Shown here piece by piece: positions 1 through 10,615 of a stretch of DNA of 64,000 bases. The notes below the pieces were generated by a model. That model was not told where the DNA came from and did not search any database. It saw only the letters and a list, made by a program, of their open reading frames with translations. The DNA is from Hyaloperonospora brassicae (Eukaryota; Oomycota; Peronosporomycetes; Peronosporales; Peronosporaceae). How positions within the stretch are numbered: position 1 is the stretch's first letter; every line of letters begins with the position of its first letter. The position numbers and the translations under genes are program-made. The DNA is taken from assembly GCA_947650285.1 (NCBI GenBank), contig CANTFL010001470.1, positions 34,106-98,105 on the forward strand, written 5' to 3'.

Positions 1-204
1 GACGTCTACTCACCACCCATTGCGCGCGTCTAGCAGCGATTGGTGGGTTGATATCATCACGATATCAACCAATGAGTAGACCCTTCGGCCATCTTCAACA
101 ATATCATCATGCTCTGTGATATTGTTAAAAGAATATTTGACGTAATATTCTTTATTGTCAAATTGTTTCAATGACAATTTCATGTAACGGACTACCCCGT
201 TACA
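1..204 (-). repeat. 3' LTR of A1 (partial)
   Basis: Matches the inner part of the LTR at 7267-7472 and ends in CCCCGTTACA, the inverted form of the LTR start TGTAACGGGG. About 237 of 441 bp lie outside the window. The CT-rich stretch at 206-218 is the polypurine tract read on the opposite strand. Confidence 0.93.
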
Positions 205-305
205 TCACCCCTCCCTTAACTGATAGTCACCGTGTGACTATCAAAAACTTTGTGGCCACCCGTTGGATACCAACGAGACGGGGAGTACTTGTTGGTCAGA
301 TTCAT

Positions 306-321
306 TCATTCTCACTTTGCC
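306..321 (+). promoter_or_regulatory. Candidate oomycete Inr/FPR core promoter for the antisense gene of A1
   Basis: TCATTCT followed directly by CACTTTGCC. The first part fits the oomycete initiator consensus YCATTYY. The second fits the flanking promoter region CAWTTTNYY except at one position. It lies about 25 bp before the ATG at 335, which suits a short oomycete 5' UTR. The same bases occur in A2b near 20012-20027 on the other strand; family B is degenerate here. The consensus is known; use in vivo is inference. Confidence 0.45.
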
Positions 322-334
322 TCGCATAGTTAAC

Positions 335-1874
335 ATGTCTATGCGGGGTGACCCAAAGACGACACAGCCTGTTGCTGCGCCCGCCTCTGCGGCAGACGAC
401 TCGTCGTCTGCTGCTCGTTATCATCATGCAGCAGGTGTCGCTGCAGGCGCATGTGGTATCGCACTTCTGCACACAATGACCCCGAGTTAGGGGTCAGCTA
501 CTCTGACTCGGACTAGCCTTTAGAGGCATCGCATTCACCTGCGTTGCCTCGTTCATTAAGAGACCTGCCGAACGTACGGACTCGCGACATGCGTCACAGT
601 CTGTTCAGCAGTGATGATTGATATGGTGATGAGTATGATTACTCATCACCGCGATCAGCTCGTGCACCTTCGCACGAGCGATACGACGATGGTGCGAGCC
701 GTCGTCATACTGATAACCGTGGTACCGAAACAGGAACCACTTTGAAGCGTGGTGAGCTCAAGCCGTGGCGTTTGCCTGAACAGCTCATCAATAGCTTGTC
801 TCACGAGACAAATCAACACCATCGAATACCTTTATTCGATGCGAGTGAGCTTCATGGCTTGAGTTCCAGCGCGAAGACCTTTTGTGCTGAAGAAGACTTT
901 TATCTCGATGCTTTCTTCAAGCATCGATGGTACAATGGCAACCAAAAGCGTTACAAGGCCTAGCTTTTGGCGGCATGGAACGCGTTCGTCCAAAACGTAA
1001 AGAATTTTGGACGAGAAGGGTGGCTCAAGAAACTTGAGGCGACACGCCTCAGGTTCGAAAAGCGAACGCCAACCGGTGCAAGGTACCGATTGCACTGTTT
1101 GTCGAGGGAGTCAGACATTCCTTGCCTCACTAGGGGAGATCCTTGTACGAGTTGTGTTGACAACTCGCAACGTGCACATAGGGACGTGTATTCCGTAAGT
1201 TCGCCCTGGGGAAGGGCACACATCTCGGCTGAGATGCGGGACGCGATTGCAAACTTGCAATCCTTCGACAAGCGCCAAAAGCGCGTGTTTACCGATGAGC
1301 CCTCGGACCTATCGGATTAGTCTCGTCATACTGGTGGACGAGACCTTCAACGACAGCCATCAGCTGGGACCGAGGTTCCCAGCTGTCATACGATGGTGGA
1401 TACCCACGCCAGCGGACAAAGTAACTTGTCCGACCCCATTCTTCACGCGGTGGCTCAAGATAAGCCCCACGTGAAAGCGTCGACCACCGTGAGCATCCAC
1501 CAGTGGTTCCGGTGGCGGTGGAAAGACAAGGTCCGGCTCAACCGCCGGGCCTGCAGGAGACTTTGAGTAACCATGAGCTTTACCTGTCCGAGTTGAGGGT
1601 GAACGTCGATCACGAATACGATCGTCGGCACGACTTGCCGGCGACCGTACGACGTCTCCGTACCGATCGGAAGAAGGACCGATCAGATTTCGCGCTATTT
1701 CAAGTCGAGAGAGAACGCGAGAAGCATCGTTTGCGCGACAAGCTAGAGGCGGCTCGTCGCGAGACTGCGTCACTGAAGGACCAACTTGAGTGTTTGGTCC
1801 GTGATCACAAGAATCTGTTAAAGGATTCTCGAGCGTGCCATCTGTCTCCGTTCTCGCAAGAGACCTCGTACTGA
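335..1874 (+). pseudogene. Antisense accessory ORF of A1 (Cys-motif, coiled-coil protein), decayed
   Basis: Reads opposite to the retroelement, from ATG at 335 just inside the 3' LTR to 1874 within the antisense of integrase/chromodomain. Pieces in order: Ser/Ala-rich N-terminus (335-490); a conserved block beginning KPWRLPEQLI (742-963); a basic block followed by CLTRGDPCTSC (967-1320); and a Glu/Arg/Leu coiled coil (1503-1874). Breaks include a frame change after 490 and TAG at 961-963. The order and protein sequence match the antisense frame of B1/B2, and the Cys-motif block is about 98% identical in DNA. I recognise no known family. It overlaps the sense chromodomain tail to tail. A real but dead gene is my reading; chance open frames are unlikely given conservation in two families. 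Confidence 0.65.
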
Positions 1875-2389
1875 TAGTACGGGCGGAGACGACCAACATA
1901 GAACGTAGGATGCGTGCACATCCTGCGGGGCAAATAAATCGCGTATGCATTGCCATTGAGGTGCAAAACACACGAAATGGCCCGATGTATTTCGGCAGTA
2001 GTTTACTACTGCCGACACTAGTGACTGCATGTCCAGGTAAGTTTACCATAGACAGTAGTACTAGGTCGTTAACTTTAAACGAAAGAACATTTGCTCTTCC
2101 ATTCTTGTCTGCGTTCCGTTTCTGGCGGTCCACCGCATTTGCGATGGAGTCCTGAACGAAACGGACTACCGCCTCTCGAGTCAGCAGGAAGTTCTCTGCT
2201 GACTCGTTCTTTTGTCTTTCAGTGCTCTTCGTGCGCACTGCTAAGAGTTCCTTCTCTTCTTCAGCGAGGTTGTCTTCTTCCTCGCTGGAATAATCGTTGA
2301 CGATGCTGAATATACCAGCATCGTCATCATTGTCTGAAGTAGTAACAGCGTCATTGCTACTGCTAAGATCAACTTCTTCGATGTCGATA
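1289..2389 (-). pseudogene. pol C-terminus of A1: acidic linker, integrase C-domain, chromodomain
   Basis: Minus-strand continuation of integrase. The frame through 2030-2240 gives the integrase C-terminal region, with KYIGPFRV as its signature. Before it is an acidic Asp/Glu segment (about 2240-2400). Near 1350-1450 a different frame gives a chromodomain core, VRWRGYPPSYDSWEP, ending with a stop at 1289. Frames change at least twice, so the product is dead. In chromoviruses this domain guides integration to marked chromatin. Confidence 0.8.
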
Positions 2390-3046
2390 TTATCGACATC
2401 GACGTCGAACGTATCGGCATGTGCGATGATACGTGATGAACAAGAGCCAAAACGGCTTTGCTCGAGCGATTCCCTCCCCCTTTAACCCAGCGCCACTCTG
2501 TATAAGGGCGGGAATACTTGGGTGGCGTAAGCCATTCGCGTAGAACGGTGTATGCGATGTTGACGCATGCACGGAGTTGTTGATGGCAAATTCGACCGCC
2601 GGCAAGAGCTCACTCCAACTCGAAAAGGAGTACACGTATCCTCGAAGAATTTCTAAGAGGACACGATTTGCACGTTCCGTCTGATCATCTGTTTCGGGAT
2701 GGTCAGATGGGGAAATCTTCAATCGTGTTCCGAGAGAACAAATCACGGATTGCCAAAACTCCGCCGTGAACCGAGGGTCAAGGTCGGACACGAGTTCACG
2801 GGGTAAACCGTGGAGTCGAAACACAGTGTCGATGAAGACACGCGCACAGCCGTGTGCAGTGATCGATTCAGAGACTGCAGCAAGATGCATCATCTTGCTG
2901 AAACGATCCACAAACACAAGAATACCATTATTCTTGTGAGAGTCTTCGGGGAACCCGAAGACAAAGTCCATGGACGCGGACTCCCAACACTCTGTCGGGA
3001 CCGGCAGAGGTTGTAACGGTGCACGGGATGAACGGCTAGGCTTCAC
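2390..3046 (-). pseudogene. Integrase catalytic core of A1
   Basis: Encodes the rve-type core. First Asp in SMDFVFG, second Asp in SDLDPRF, Glu in TERANR: the D,D-35-E triad is visible. The final part runs into a frame change at the acidic linker. The zinc-binding part upstream is separated by a stop replacing a Trp codon, as in A2b. DNA is nearly identical to 17287-17943 in reverse. Confidence 0.88.
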
Positions 3047-3103
3047 CCGTTGACAGACCTCGCAAGAACGAATGTACTTGCGGACAAACTGATACTGGCG
3101 GGG

Positions 3104-3964
3104 CTAATAAAAGTTACGACTTACCGTGAGATAAGTCTTTTCTCGGCCACGGTGCCCGCCAGACGGCGCATCGTGACATTCGAACATGATGCGTATTCGC
3201 AATTCATCATGATCGGGAACGACGACACGAGGCGTGTCGTCAGTAACTGCTGTATAGTATAGCAGGCCATTGCGAGTCGTGTACCGATCCAAAGAGGAAC
3301 GGTACAGAGCCGGCAAACCCGACAAGGATTTCCGGGATAGGTTCGCAAGATGACCCATCAAACGGAGGACATTCGTGTCTCCTGCGTATGCTTTCCGCAC
3401 GTCGTCGAGCAAAGGCGACGAAGGCACGCTGATGGACAGGGTCGCAACAGTGGGCAAAGCCTCACTGTTGACTCGGGACGTTGGTTCGAAGTCGGGCCGA
3501 CGTGATAACGAATCAGCGACGACATTAAGTCGTCCTGGCTTGTACTCCACGGAGAAGTTATACTCCGCGAAGAAGGACAGCCAACTCGTCATCCTTTGCG
3601 AGAGGTGTGGACTGTTTACGGCCGTGCGTAGTGACGCATGGTCCGTATAGAGGATGAACGGTCTATCTCCCAGGAGATAGACCCGGAACTTAGCCAGTGC
3701 ATACTTCATGGCAAGTAGTTCCTTGTCATGCACTGGGTAGTTGCGTTCAGCTGGTTGCATCTGACGCGATTGATTTCAGACAACGCGCTCTGCTACGTCT
3801 GTGTCATACTGCACCAACGCACAGCTGATAGCAAAATCGCTGGCGTCACAGACCACATGAAATGGTCTGTTCTGATCTGCAATCGCCAAGATGGGCGATT
3901 GCATCAAGCATTTCTTTATACTTTTAAAGGAAAGCTGACAGTCAGCGTTCCATGACCACTTCAC
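3104..3964 (-). pseudogene. RNase H and integrase HHCC region of A1
   Basis: Two open pieces (3776-3964 and 3104-3760) split by a TGA. The first has VCDASDFAI, the first RNase H Asp. The second has YTDHASL and VADSLSRRPD, further RNase H motifs, then the start of the integrase zinc finger (HDAPSGGHRGREKTYL) and stops at a TAG where the family has Trp. Same lesions as A2a and A2b. Confidence 0.85.
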
Positions 3965-3979
3965 ATCTTTCTTGTTTAC

Positions 3980-4878
3980 TCAAGAAAGATGTACCGTCAT
4001 CTCGGCGTAGTTGCGAGAGTACTTGTGTAAGAACGCTGCTAAGCCAAGGAACTTACGAAGTCCCTCGACATCGACTGGCACTGGCCAGTCGGTGATCGCC
4101 TTGATCTTTTCGGGATCAGGGCGTACGCCGTGTTTACCCACAATGCACCCAAGAAGTGGTATTTCGCTAACCGCGAATATGCACTTCTTGATATTGGCAT
4201 AAAAGTTATGCTGGCGCATAAGTTGAAGAACCTGACGAACATGAGTCCTGAGAACTTCAACGTCCGTTTTTCCGTCCATATCCCGGCTATGGACGAACAC
4301 ATCGTCGAAGTAACTCGGTGCGGAATCACGCACCGGTCTCAACATATTTGTAACACATCTGTTGAAAGTAGCAGGGGCATTACTCAGCCCCTGTGGCATC
4401 ACTAGCCACTACCACAGATACCGCTGGGGGTGCTCACTGCTGTGTACGGTATGTCCCGTTCAAGCATGAGGATCTGGTAGAATCCGTCCATCAGATCCAT
4501 GGACGAGAATATGGTACTCTTTGACATACCATCTATGATGACGTCCTTCCTTGGTATCGGCGTCTGAGCCAGTACCGTTGCAGCATTCAACTTGTTATAT
4601 GCGTGGACTATCCGCCATCCTCCTGTGGCTTTTCGCACACAAAAGGTCGGAGAGCTGTGAGGAGAAGTTGATTCCCTCACATGGCCCGATGCTAAGCGAT
4701 CGGTAAAGAGCTTGTCGATCGCTAGCACCTGTTTACAAGGCAGTGGCCACTGCCTCATGACACAGTACTTCGAGCCCGGCTTGAGCTCGATCTTGTGTCG
4801 AGTGCTTTTGTCCTTAGGCAACTCGCATGGCACGGATTCAGGGAACACATCTTTGAATTCGATCAAATCCTTATACAA
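3980..4878 (-). pseudogene. Reverse transcriptase of A1, frameshifted
   Basis: Ty3/gypsy RT. The catalytic SYFDDVFVHS sits in the 3980-4402 piece; the fingers region (WRIVHAYNKLNAAT) is in 4402-4878. Near 4412-4424 one base is missing relative to A2b (a TG-GGAG to TG-GTAG change), which breaks the frame before the PQG motif. This lesion is private to A1. A TGA separates RT from RNase H as in all A copies. Confidence 0.87.
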
Positions 4879-4914
4879 AGGATTTGCCTGAAGCGACCTC
4901 CAGGATTGAGATTC

Positions 4915-5850
4915 CTATCTCTTAATCCGAGTCTTCTCATCGATGACAGTTTCGTCCATCGATGAACTGCTGAGAACCCTCTCGGTCTCAGTATACACCG
5001 TTGCCGATCGAATATCGGTAACGAACCCGTCCTCTGTGACGAGTATGCAGATCTTCTTGACTTTGCCACTGCGCAGATCACGCAAGAACCGTTTCTGTTT
5101 TAGCGTCGGCAATTGAGTTATCTCCGAAGTTAGTTTCGGAGGCACAACCAGATTAAGCGTGTAATCTCCTACGCTTGATCCATCAATAACCAAGACATTT
5201 ACTGTCTCGATTACTTCCTGGAATGTCACATCCACAGGGTCCAGGAGAGCTTTCTCCACAATGTAGTGATCATCTGCATTGTGTTCTTGTACAGTCGTGC
5301 TAACGACCGTACCACGAGTGAGACCATCGCACTCGCTCGTAGTACACCGACGTAGATGTGGGCGTTCCAAGACATTCTTCAGATCTTCATCTGAGGAACA
5401 AGTAGCAGGTATCGTAACTGATCGATGCTGCCAGCTCACCCTTGGCTCGTATCTCCTGAGACAAGATAGTCCTAGGATGACATCGAACTTGTCATCCAGG
5501 TCGAGTACGATGAAACCATCATCGTACTGTTCATCTTTTAACGTGTAGTGGATTCCGACGACACGTTTTTTTACAGTGATCGATGAGCCTGTCGCTTGGC
5601 GCACCGCATTCTCGTTGGAGGGATCTCCCGCACCACGAAGTTGAAACTTTCTGCCTCTAGCGACTGGCGACGAACAAAATTGTTCGACGCCCCACAGTCA
5701 ACTAGGGCGCGAGGTGACAAGTCCTTTGTCACTTCCATATCAAGGTGATGAGAGACACCTCATCACCAAGTGCAGAGACACACAGGGACTGCGTGTCGGG
5801 AGTAACCTTCGTCAAGAGATTTGCAAATTCTCTTGATGTTGCTGAATCAG
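4915..5850 (-). pseudogene. Retropepsin-like protease and linker of A1
   Basis: Minus strand. The catalytic LVDCGASNNF motif is encoded near 5690-5710, and the following flap/beta region (GIHYTL, FIVLDLDDKFDVILG) is in 4915-5604. A one-base loss at the GAGAATGCGGTGCGCC stretch shifts the frame between the two. The same loss is present in A2a and A2b; family B keeps the extra base. An earlier one-base loss in the leader also shifts frame. Confidence 0.75.
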
Positions 5851-5865
5851 TAGGGTGCTCCGCCC

Positions 5866-6981
5866 CTACTGACCCCGACCATTTCCGGATGGTTGGTCTC
5901 GATGTTGAGGTTTTGCAACAGCATCGGACCCTCGCCCTCTAGTTCTTCTTACTGGTGGACGATTACTGCGCTCAGCACCGCGAGGTACTGAGCGGGGAAT
6001 ACTGCATTCATATGCGTAGTGTCCCAGTTTATGACAGCGATGACATCTCGCCGATCGCTTGTCATTCGCAGGCCTAGGTTTCTCGCCCTCAACATTACAG
6101 AGGTCCGTTGGCTCTGGGCCTCCGACCGCTGATCGTCTCTGTGGACGAAAAGAAGTCAGCGTAGTGTGAGCCTGTCTCACACTAAAGTCTTCCTGCTCCG
6201 CAGCGAAGATTGCTTCAAAGAGCGTCTTAAGCTCTCCGCGGAACAGGTGGTCCCTGACGGGACCATCGGACAGCCCTTGAATGAATATTGTGATCAACAC
6301 AAATTCACTCACAGGGTTCACTACCATGCAGATTGCAAGGTGGCGTATGTGCTGAGCGTAAGCGTGAACCTTACGATTACCCTGTTTGATTCCGAGGAGT
6401 TCAGATAGTGTCCAAAACTCTGCCCTGGGAGGCTCAAACGTCTCACTGAGCAGGGTCTTGAAGATATCTAACGAACCAAACACGTTTGGGTCGTGCAACT
6501 TGAGATTCAGGGCCCAATTCCTGGCGTCCCCTGCCAAGTACGACTGAGCAAATGCAACTTGCATTCGCTCATCGTCGATGCGACGGGCCTCGATGGCATC
6601 GTCGACTTCGACGAACCATCTTAACAGGGAGTCATCCTCGACTCCGTGATACTTGGAGATCTCTAGCTTTAGAGACCCCGGTCGACGCTCCCGTGTCGAC
6701 TGCGAGGACTGAGACTGTCTCAGTTCTTCGTTCCGCTGGTTATCTTGTTGTTGCAACAAGATAACCTTCGCTCGCGACTCATCAAGTTCTCGTTGCAAAA
6801 ACTTGCTAATGACGGAATGCTGCTGGTCTCTATCCCTTGTGGATAGCATGGCCCATATGGCTTCCTCACCAACGGTCGAGCTCATTCGTTGGATCGCACT
6901 CCATTCGATGTCACTCAAATGGGAGTAGCCTTCACGGGTTCCGTGAAATCTGCCGCCTTCGACATTGTGCAACATGTTCAT
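5866..6981 (-). CDS. gag: gag of A1 (capsid plus zinc knuckle), open
   Basis: 371 codons open from an ATG 51 bp inside the 5' LTR to a TAG in the conserved gag/pol hairpin. The middle has the Ty3/gypsy gag capsid style (LLRWFVEVDDAIEARR, FLQ.. and TEFW-type helices). Near residue 310 lies the nucleocapsid knuckle CHRCHKLGHYAYEC (C-x2-C-x4-H-x4-C), followed by a basic Arg/Gly tail. It would package the RNA and form particles. It is the only major gene of A1 without a break; pol would be read in the -1 frame but the A family lacks a good slippery site. Confidence 0.9.
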   Translation of the reverse strand: MNMLHNVEGGRFHGTREGYSHLSDIEWSAIQRMSSTVGEEAIWAMLSTRDRDQQHSVISKFLQRELDESRAKVILLQQQDNQRNEELRQSQSSQSTRERRPGSLKLEISKYHGVEDDSLLRWFVEVDDAIEARRIDDERMQVAFAQSYLAGDARNWALNLKLHDPNVFGSLDIFKTLLSETFEPPRAEFWTLSELLGIKQGNRKVHAYAQHIRHLAICMVVNPVSEFVLITIFIQGLSDGPVRDHLFRGELKTLFEAIFAAEQEDFSVRQAHTTLTSFRPQRRSAVGGPEPTDLCNVEGEKPRPANDKRSARCHRCHKLGHYAYECSIPRSVPRGAERSNRPPVRRTRGRGSDAVAKPQHRDQPSGNGRGQ

Positions 6982-7031
6982 GTTAGGAGATGAGGTTGTG
7001 GTCCTTGGACGGACTAAACAGTGCTAACAGG

Positions 7032-7472
7032 TGTAACGGGGCACCGACGACTACGTACTGGTCAACCAGTACGGAGTTTACGATCACTGACTGTAGTGAT
7101 AGTCAGTGCCCAGTCAGGTGTAGAACTATACAGAGGAAGGTAGAACGACAAAGGTGAAAGACTCTGGTCGTAGAAAAAGTAAAACTGTTATTAATATAAT
7201 TAAGTTCTATAACTCTTGTATCTCTGTTTGTCCTGACTTAATTATACTAATGTAACTAAATGTATGATGACGTCTACTCACCACCCATTGCGCGCGTCTA
7301 GCAGCGATTGGTGGGTTGATATCATCACGATATCAACCAATGAGTAGACCCTTCGGCCATCTTCAACAATATCATCATGCTCTGTGATATTGTTAAAAGA
7401 ATATTCAGCGTAATGGTTTTATTGTCATTATATCCTTAGTGACAATATCATGTAACGGGCTACCCCGTTAAA
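7032..7472 (-). repeat. 5' LTR of A1
   Basis: 441 bp. It reads TGTAACGGGG on the plus strand at 7032 and ends near 7472 at CCCCGTTA, where the final CA is changed to AA. The length equals the LTRs at 8022-8462 and 20130-20570. It carries the same chain of hairpins as the other A LTRs. Confidence 0.93.
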
Positions 7473-8021
7473 GTTTTGATCCGAAGTGTAGCAGGACCGC
7501 AGGACGCGATGAAAGAGCTGGTGACATGAATCAGAAGCGGTTATGGTTTACCGAGATGGAGTTTGTTAATAGTTTTATCAATTTAGTGGCAGTCATGGAG
7601 TTGTCGACGAGCGTGACAACGTGAGGTTCGATAGCACTTGAGCCCAGTGCAAATGCGAAGAGAAAGCAAATGAAACACTAAATGGTAACGATCGTAGCGG
7701 TGCCGTGTCGAAAAAAGATCGAAAAGCGCGTGGCATTTTTGTCAGAATCAAGACGCACGAGACAAGTCTACTAGCTGCGTGTCATTTTGAGGCGACGGAG
7801 AAGGTGAGCAAAAGAATGCCTCAAGCTTTTGACTCGACAGAAAATCGATTTCTCGGCTCGAAGAACGACGATGCTGTTGCTGCTCGTGGTCATACACGGA
7901 TTCCAGATGCCAGAGCAATGCTGTGCGTAGTGTCGGATTCCGGACAAAGGAACGCAGCAACGATACTTTATTCGCAAGCAAATTTCAAGCGCTAGGAATC
8001 AGACTGGCCGGGCTTGATAAA
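7473..8021. other. Non-LTR spacer between head-to-head elements A1 and A2a
   Basis: 549 bp without similarity to the surrounding elements. Open frames exist on both strands (plus 7705-7995, minus 7748-7981) but neither has recognisable domains, and codon content does not decide between them. It may be a fragment of a host locus between the two insertions. No clear promoter or terminator seen. Confidence 0.5.
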
Positions 8022-8462
8022 TGTAACGGGGTAGCCCGTTACATGATATTGTCATTGAAACAATTTGACAATAAAGAATATTACGTCAAATATTCTTTTA
8101 ACAATATCACAGAGCATGATGATATTGTTGAAGATGACCGAAGGGTCTACTCATTGGTTGATATTGTGATGATATCAACCCACCAATCGCTGCTAGACGC
8201 GCGCAATGGGTGGTGAGTAGACGTCATCATACATTTAGTTACATTAGTATAATTAAGTCAGGACAAACAGAGATACAAGAGTTATAGAACTTAATTATAT
8301 TAATAACTGTTTTACTTTTTCTACGACCAGAGTCTTTCACCTTTGTCGTTCTACCTTCCTCTGTATAGTTCTACACCTGACTGGGCACTGACTATCACTA
8401 CAGTCAGTGATCGTAAACTCCGTACTGGTTGACCAGTACGTAGTCGTCGGTGCCCCGTTACA
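8022..8462 (+). repeat. 5' LTR of A2a, complete
   Basis: 441 bp, TGTAACGGGG to CCCCGTTACA, giving 10-bp perfect inverted ends. The first third is a chain of perfect inverted repeats (8022-8043, 8047-8073, 8073-8098, 8100-8129, 8145-8222 enclosing 8156-8180). AATAAA occurs near 8070. Three bases downstream, TGTTAGCAC is a weak primer-binding candidate. Confidence 0.95.
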
Positions 8463-8512
8463 CCTGTTAGCACTGTTTAGTCCGTCCAAGGACCACAACC
8501 TCATCTCCTAAC

Positions 8513-9628
8513 ATGAACATGTTGGACAATGTCGAAGGCGGCAGATTTCACGGAACCCGTGAAAGCTACTCCCATTTGAGTGACATCGAATGGAGTGCGA
8601 TCCAACGAATGAGCTCGACCGTTGGCAAAGAAGCAATCTGGGACATGCTATCCACAAGGGATAGAGACCAGCAGCATTCCGTCATTAGCAAGTTTTTGCA
8701 ACGAGAACTTGATGAGTCGCGAGCGAAGGTTATCTTGTTGCAACAACAAGATAACCAGCGGAACGAAGAACTGAGACAGTCTCAGTCCTCGCAGTCGACA
8801 CGGGAGCGTCGACCGGGGTCTCTAAAGCTAGAGATCTCCAAGTATCACGGAGTCGAGGATGACTCCCTGTTAAGATGGTTCGTCGAAGTCGACGATGCCA
8901 TCGAGGCCCGTCGCATCGACGATGAGCGAATGCAAGTTGCATTTGCTCAGTCGTACTTGGCAGGGGACGCCAGGAATTGGGCCCTGAATCTCAAGTTGCA
9001 CGACCCAAACGTGTTTGGTTCGTTAGATATCTTCAAGACCCTGCTCAGTGAGACGTTTGAGCCTCCCAGGGCAGAGTTTTGGACACTATCTGAACTCCTC
9101 GGAATCAAACAGGGTAATCGTAAGGTTCACGCTTACGCTCAGCACGTACGCCACCTTGCAATCTGCATGGTAGTGAACCCTGTGAGTGAATTTGTGTTGA
9201 TCACAATATTTATTCAAGGGCTGTCCGATGGTCCCGTCAGGGACCACCTGTTCCGCGGAGAGCTTAAGACGCTCTTTGAAGCAATCTTCGCTGCGGAGCA
9301 GGAAGACTTTAGTGTGAGACAGGCTCACACTACGCTGACTTCTTTTCGTCCACAGAGACGATCAGCGGTCGGAGGCCCAGAGCCAACGGACCTCTGTAAT
9401 GTTGAGGGCGAGAAACCTAGGCCTGCGAATGACAAGCGATCGGCGAGATGTCATCGCTGTCATAAACTGGGACACTACGCATATGAATGCAGTATTCCCC
9501 GCTCAGTACCTCGCGGTGCTGAGCGCAGTAATCGTCCACCAGTAAGAAGAACTAGAGGGCGAGGGTCCGATGCTGTTGCAAAACCTCAACATCGAGACCA
9601 ACCATCCGGAAATGGTCGGGGTCAGTAG
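8513..9628 (+). CDS. gag: gag of A2a, open
   Basis: 371 codons from the ATG at 8513, 51 bp after the LTR, to TAG at 9626-9628. The product is almost identical to that of A1: capsid region followed by zinc knuckle CHRCHKLGHYAYEC and an Arg/Gly-rich tail. The coding DNA contains many perfect inverted repeats, for example 8728-8756 with a 12-bp stem. The stop lies within the hairpin TCAGTAGGG/CCCTACTGA. Confidence 0.92.
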   Translation: MNMLDNVEGGRFHGTRESYSHLSDIEWSAIQRMSSTVGKEAIWDMLSTRDRDQQHSVISKFLQRELDESRAKVILLQQQDNQRNEELRQSQSSQSTRERRPGSLKLEISKYHGVEDDSLLRWFVEVDDAIEARRIDDERMQVAFAQSYLAGDARNWALNLKLHDPNVFGSLDIFKTLLSETFEPPRAEFWTLSELLGIKQGNRKVHAYAQHVRHLAICMVVNPVSEFVLITIFIQGLSDGPVRDHLFRGELKTLFEAIFAAEQEDFSVRQAHTTLTSFRPQRRSAVGGPEPTDLCNVEGEKPRPANDKRSARCHRCHKLGHYAYECSIPRSVPRGAERSNRPPVRRTRGRGSDAVAKPQHRDQPSGNGRGQ

Positions 9629-10579
9629 GGGCGGAGCACCCTACTGATTCAGCAACATCAAGAGAATTTGCAAATCTCTTGACGAAGGTTGCTCCCGACA
9701 CGCAGTCCCTGTGTGTCTCTGCACTTGGTGATGAGGTGTCTCTCATCACCTTGATATGGAAGTGACAAAGGACTTGTCACCTCGCGCCCTAGTTGACTGT
9801 GGGGCGTCGAACAATTTTGTTCGTCGCCAGTCGCTAGAGGCAGAAAGTTTCAACTTCGTGGTGCGGGAGATCCCTCCAACGAGAATGCGGTGCGCCAAGC
9901 GACAGGCGCATCGATCACTGTAAAAAAACGTGTCGTCGGAATCCACTACACGTTAAAAGATGAACAGTACGATGATGATTTCATCGTACTCGACCTGGAT
10001 GACAAGTTCGATGTCATCCTAGGACTATCTTGTCTCAGGAGATACAAGCCAAGGGTGAGCTGGCAGCATCGATCAGTTACGATACCTGCTACTTGTTCCT
10101 CAGATGAAGATCTGAAGAATGTCTTGGAACGCCCACATCTACGTGGGTGTACTACGAGCGAGTGCGATGGTCTCACTCGTGGTACGGTCGTTAGCACGAC
10201 TGTACAAGAACACAATGCAGATGATCACTACATTGTGGAGAAAGCTCTCCTGGACCCTGTGGATGTGACATTCCAGGAAGTAATCGAGACAGTAAATGTC
10301 TTGGTTATTGATGGATCAAGCGTAGGAGATTACACGCTTAATCTGGTTGTGCCTCCGAAACTAACTTCGGAGATAACTCAATTGCCGACGCTAGAACCGA
10401 AACGGTTCTTGCGTGATCTGCGCAGTGGCAAAGTCAAGAAGATCTGCATACTCGTCACAGAGGACGGGTTCGTTACCGATATTCGATCGGCAACGGTGTA
10501 TACTGAGACCGAGAGGGTTCTCAGCAGTTCATCGATGGACGAAACTGTCATCGATGAGAAGACTCGGATTAAGAGATAG
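9605..10579 (+). pseudogene. Protease and linker of A2a, frameshifted
   Basis: The -1 frame opens at the gag end and runs to about 9752, where one base is missing. The LVDCGASNNF active site follows near 9790-9815 in a second frame. A second missing base at about 9888 moves to the frame of 9890-10579, which gives the rest of the protease fold (FIVLDLDDKFDVILGLSCL) and a linker. TAG at 10577 interrupts the path to RT; B has a sense codon here. Confidence 0.75.
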
Positions 10580-10615
10580 GAATCTCAATCCTGGAGGTCG
10601 CTTCAGGCAAATCCT

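Larger units (their letters stand above)
1..7472 (-). mobile_element. Ty3/gypsy chromovirus LTR retrotransposon A1 (family A)
   Basis: Minus-strand LTR element. Reading right to left: 5' LTR, gag, protease, RT, RNase H, integrase, chromodomain, 3' LTR, the last cut by the window edge. An opposite-strand reading frame lies between the chromodomain and the 3' LTR. Gene order and the YFDD, integrase and chromodomain motifs place it in the Ty3/gypsy chromoviruses. It is an inverted near-copy of A2a/A2b and shares their pol lesions. It has its own frameshift in RT. No target-site duplication can be scored because one end is outside the window. Confidence 0.95.

Noticed and set aside
1360..2238. 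292-codon minus ORF read as one protein
   Set aside because: Only its first part is integrase C-domain; after a frameshift it reads out of frame across the chromodomain and antisense gene.
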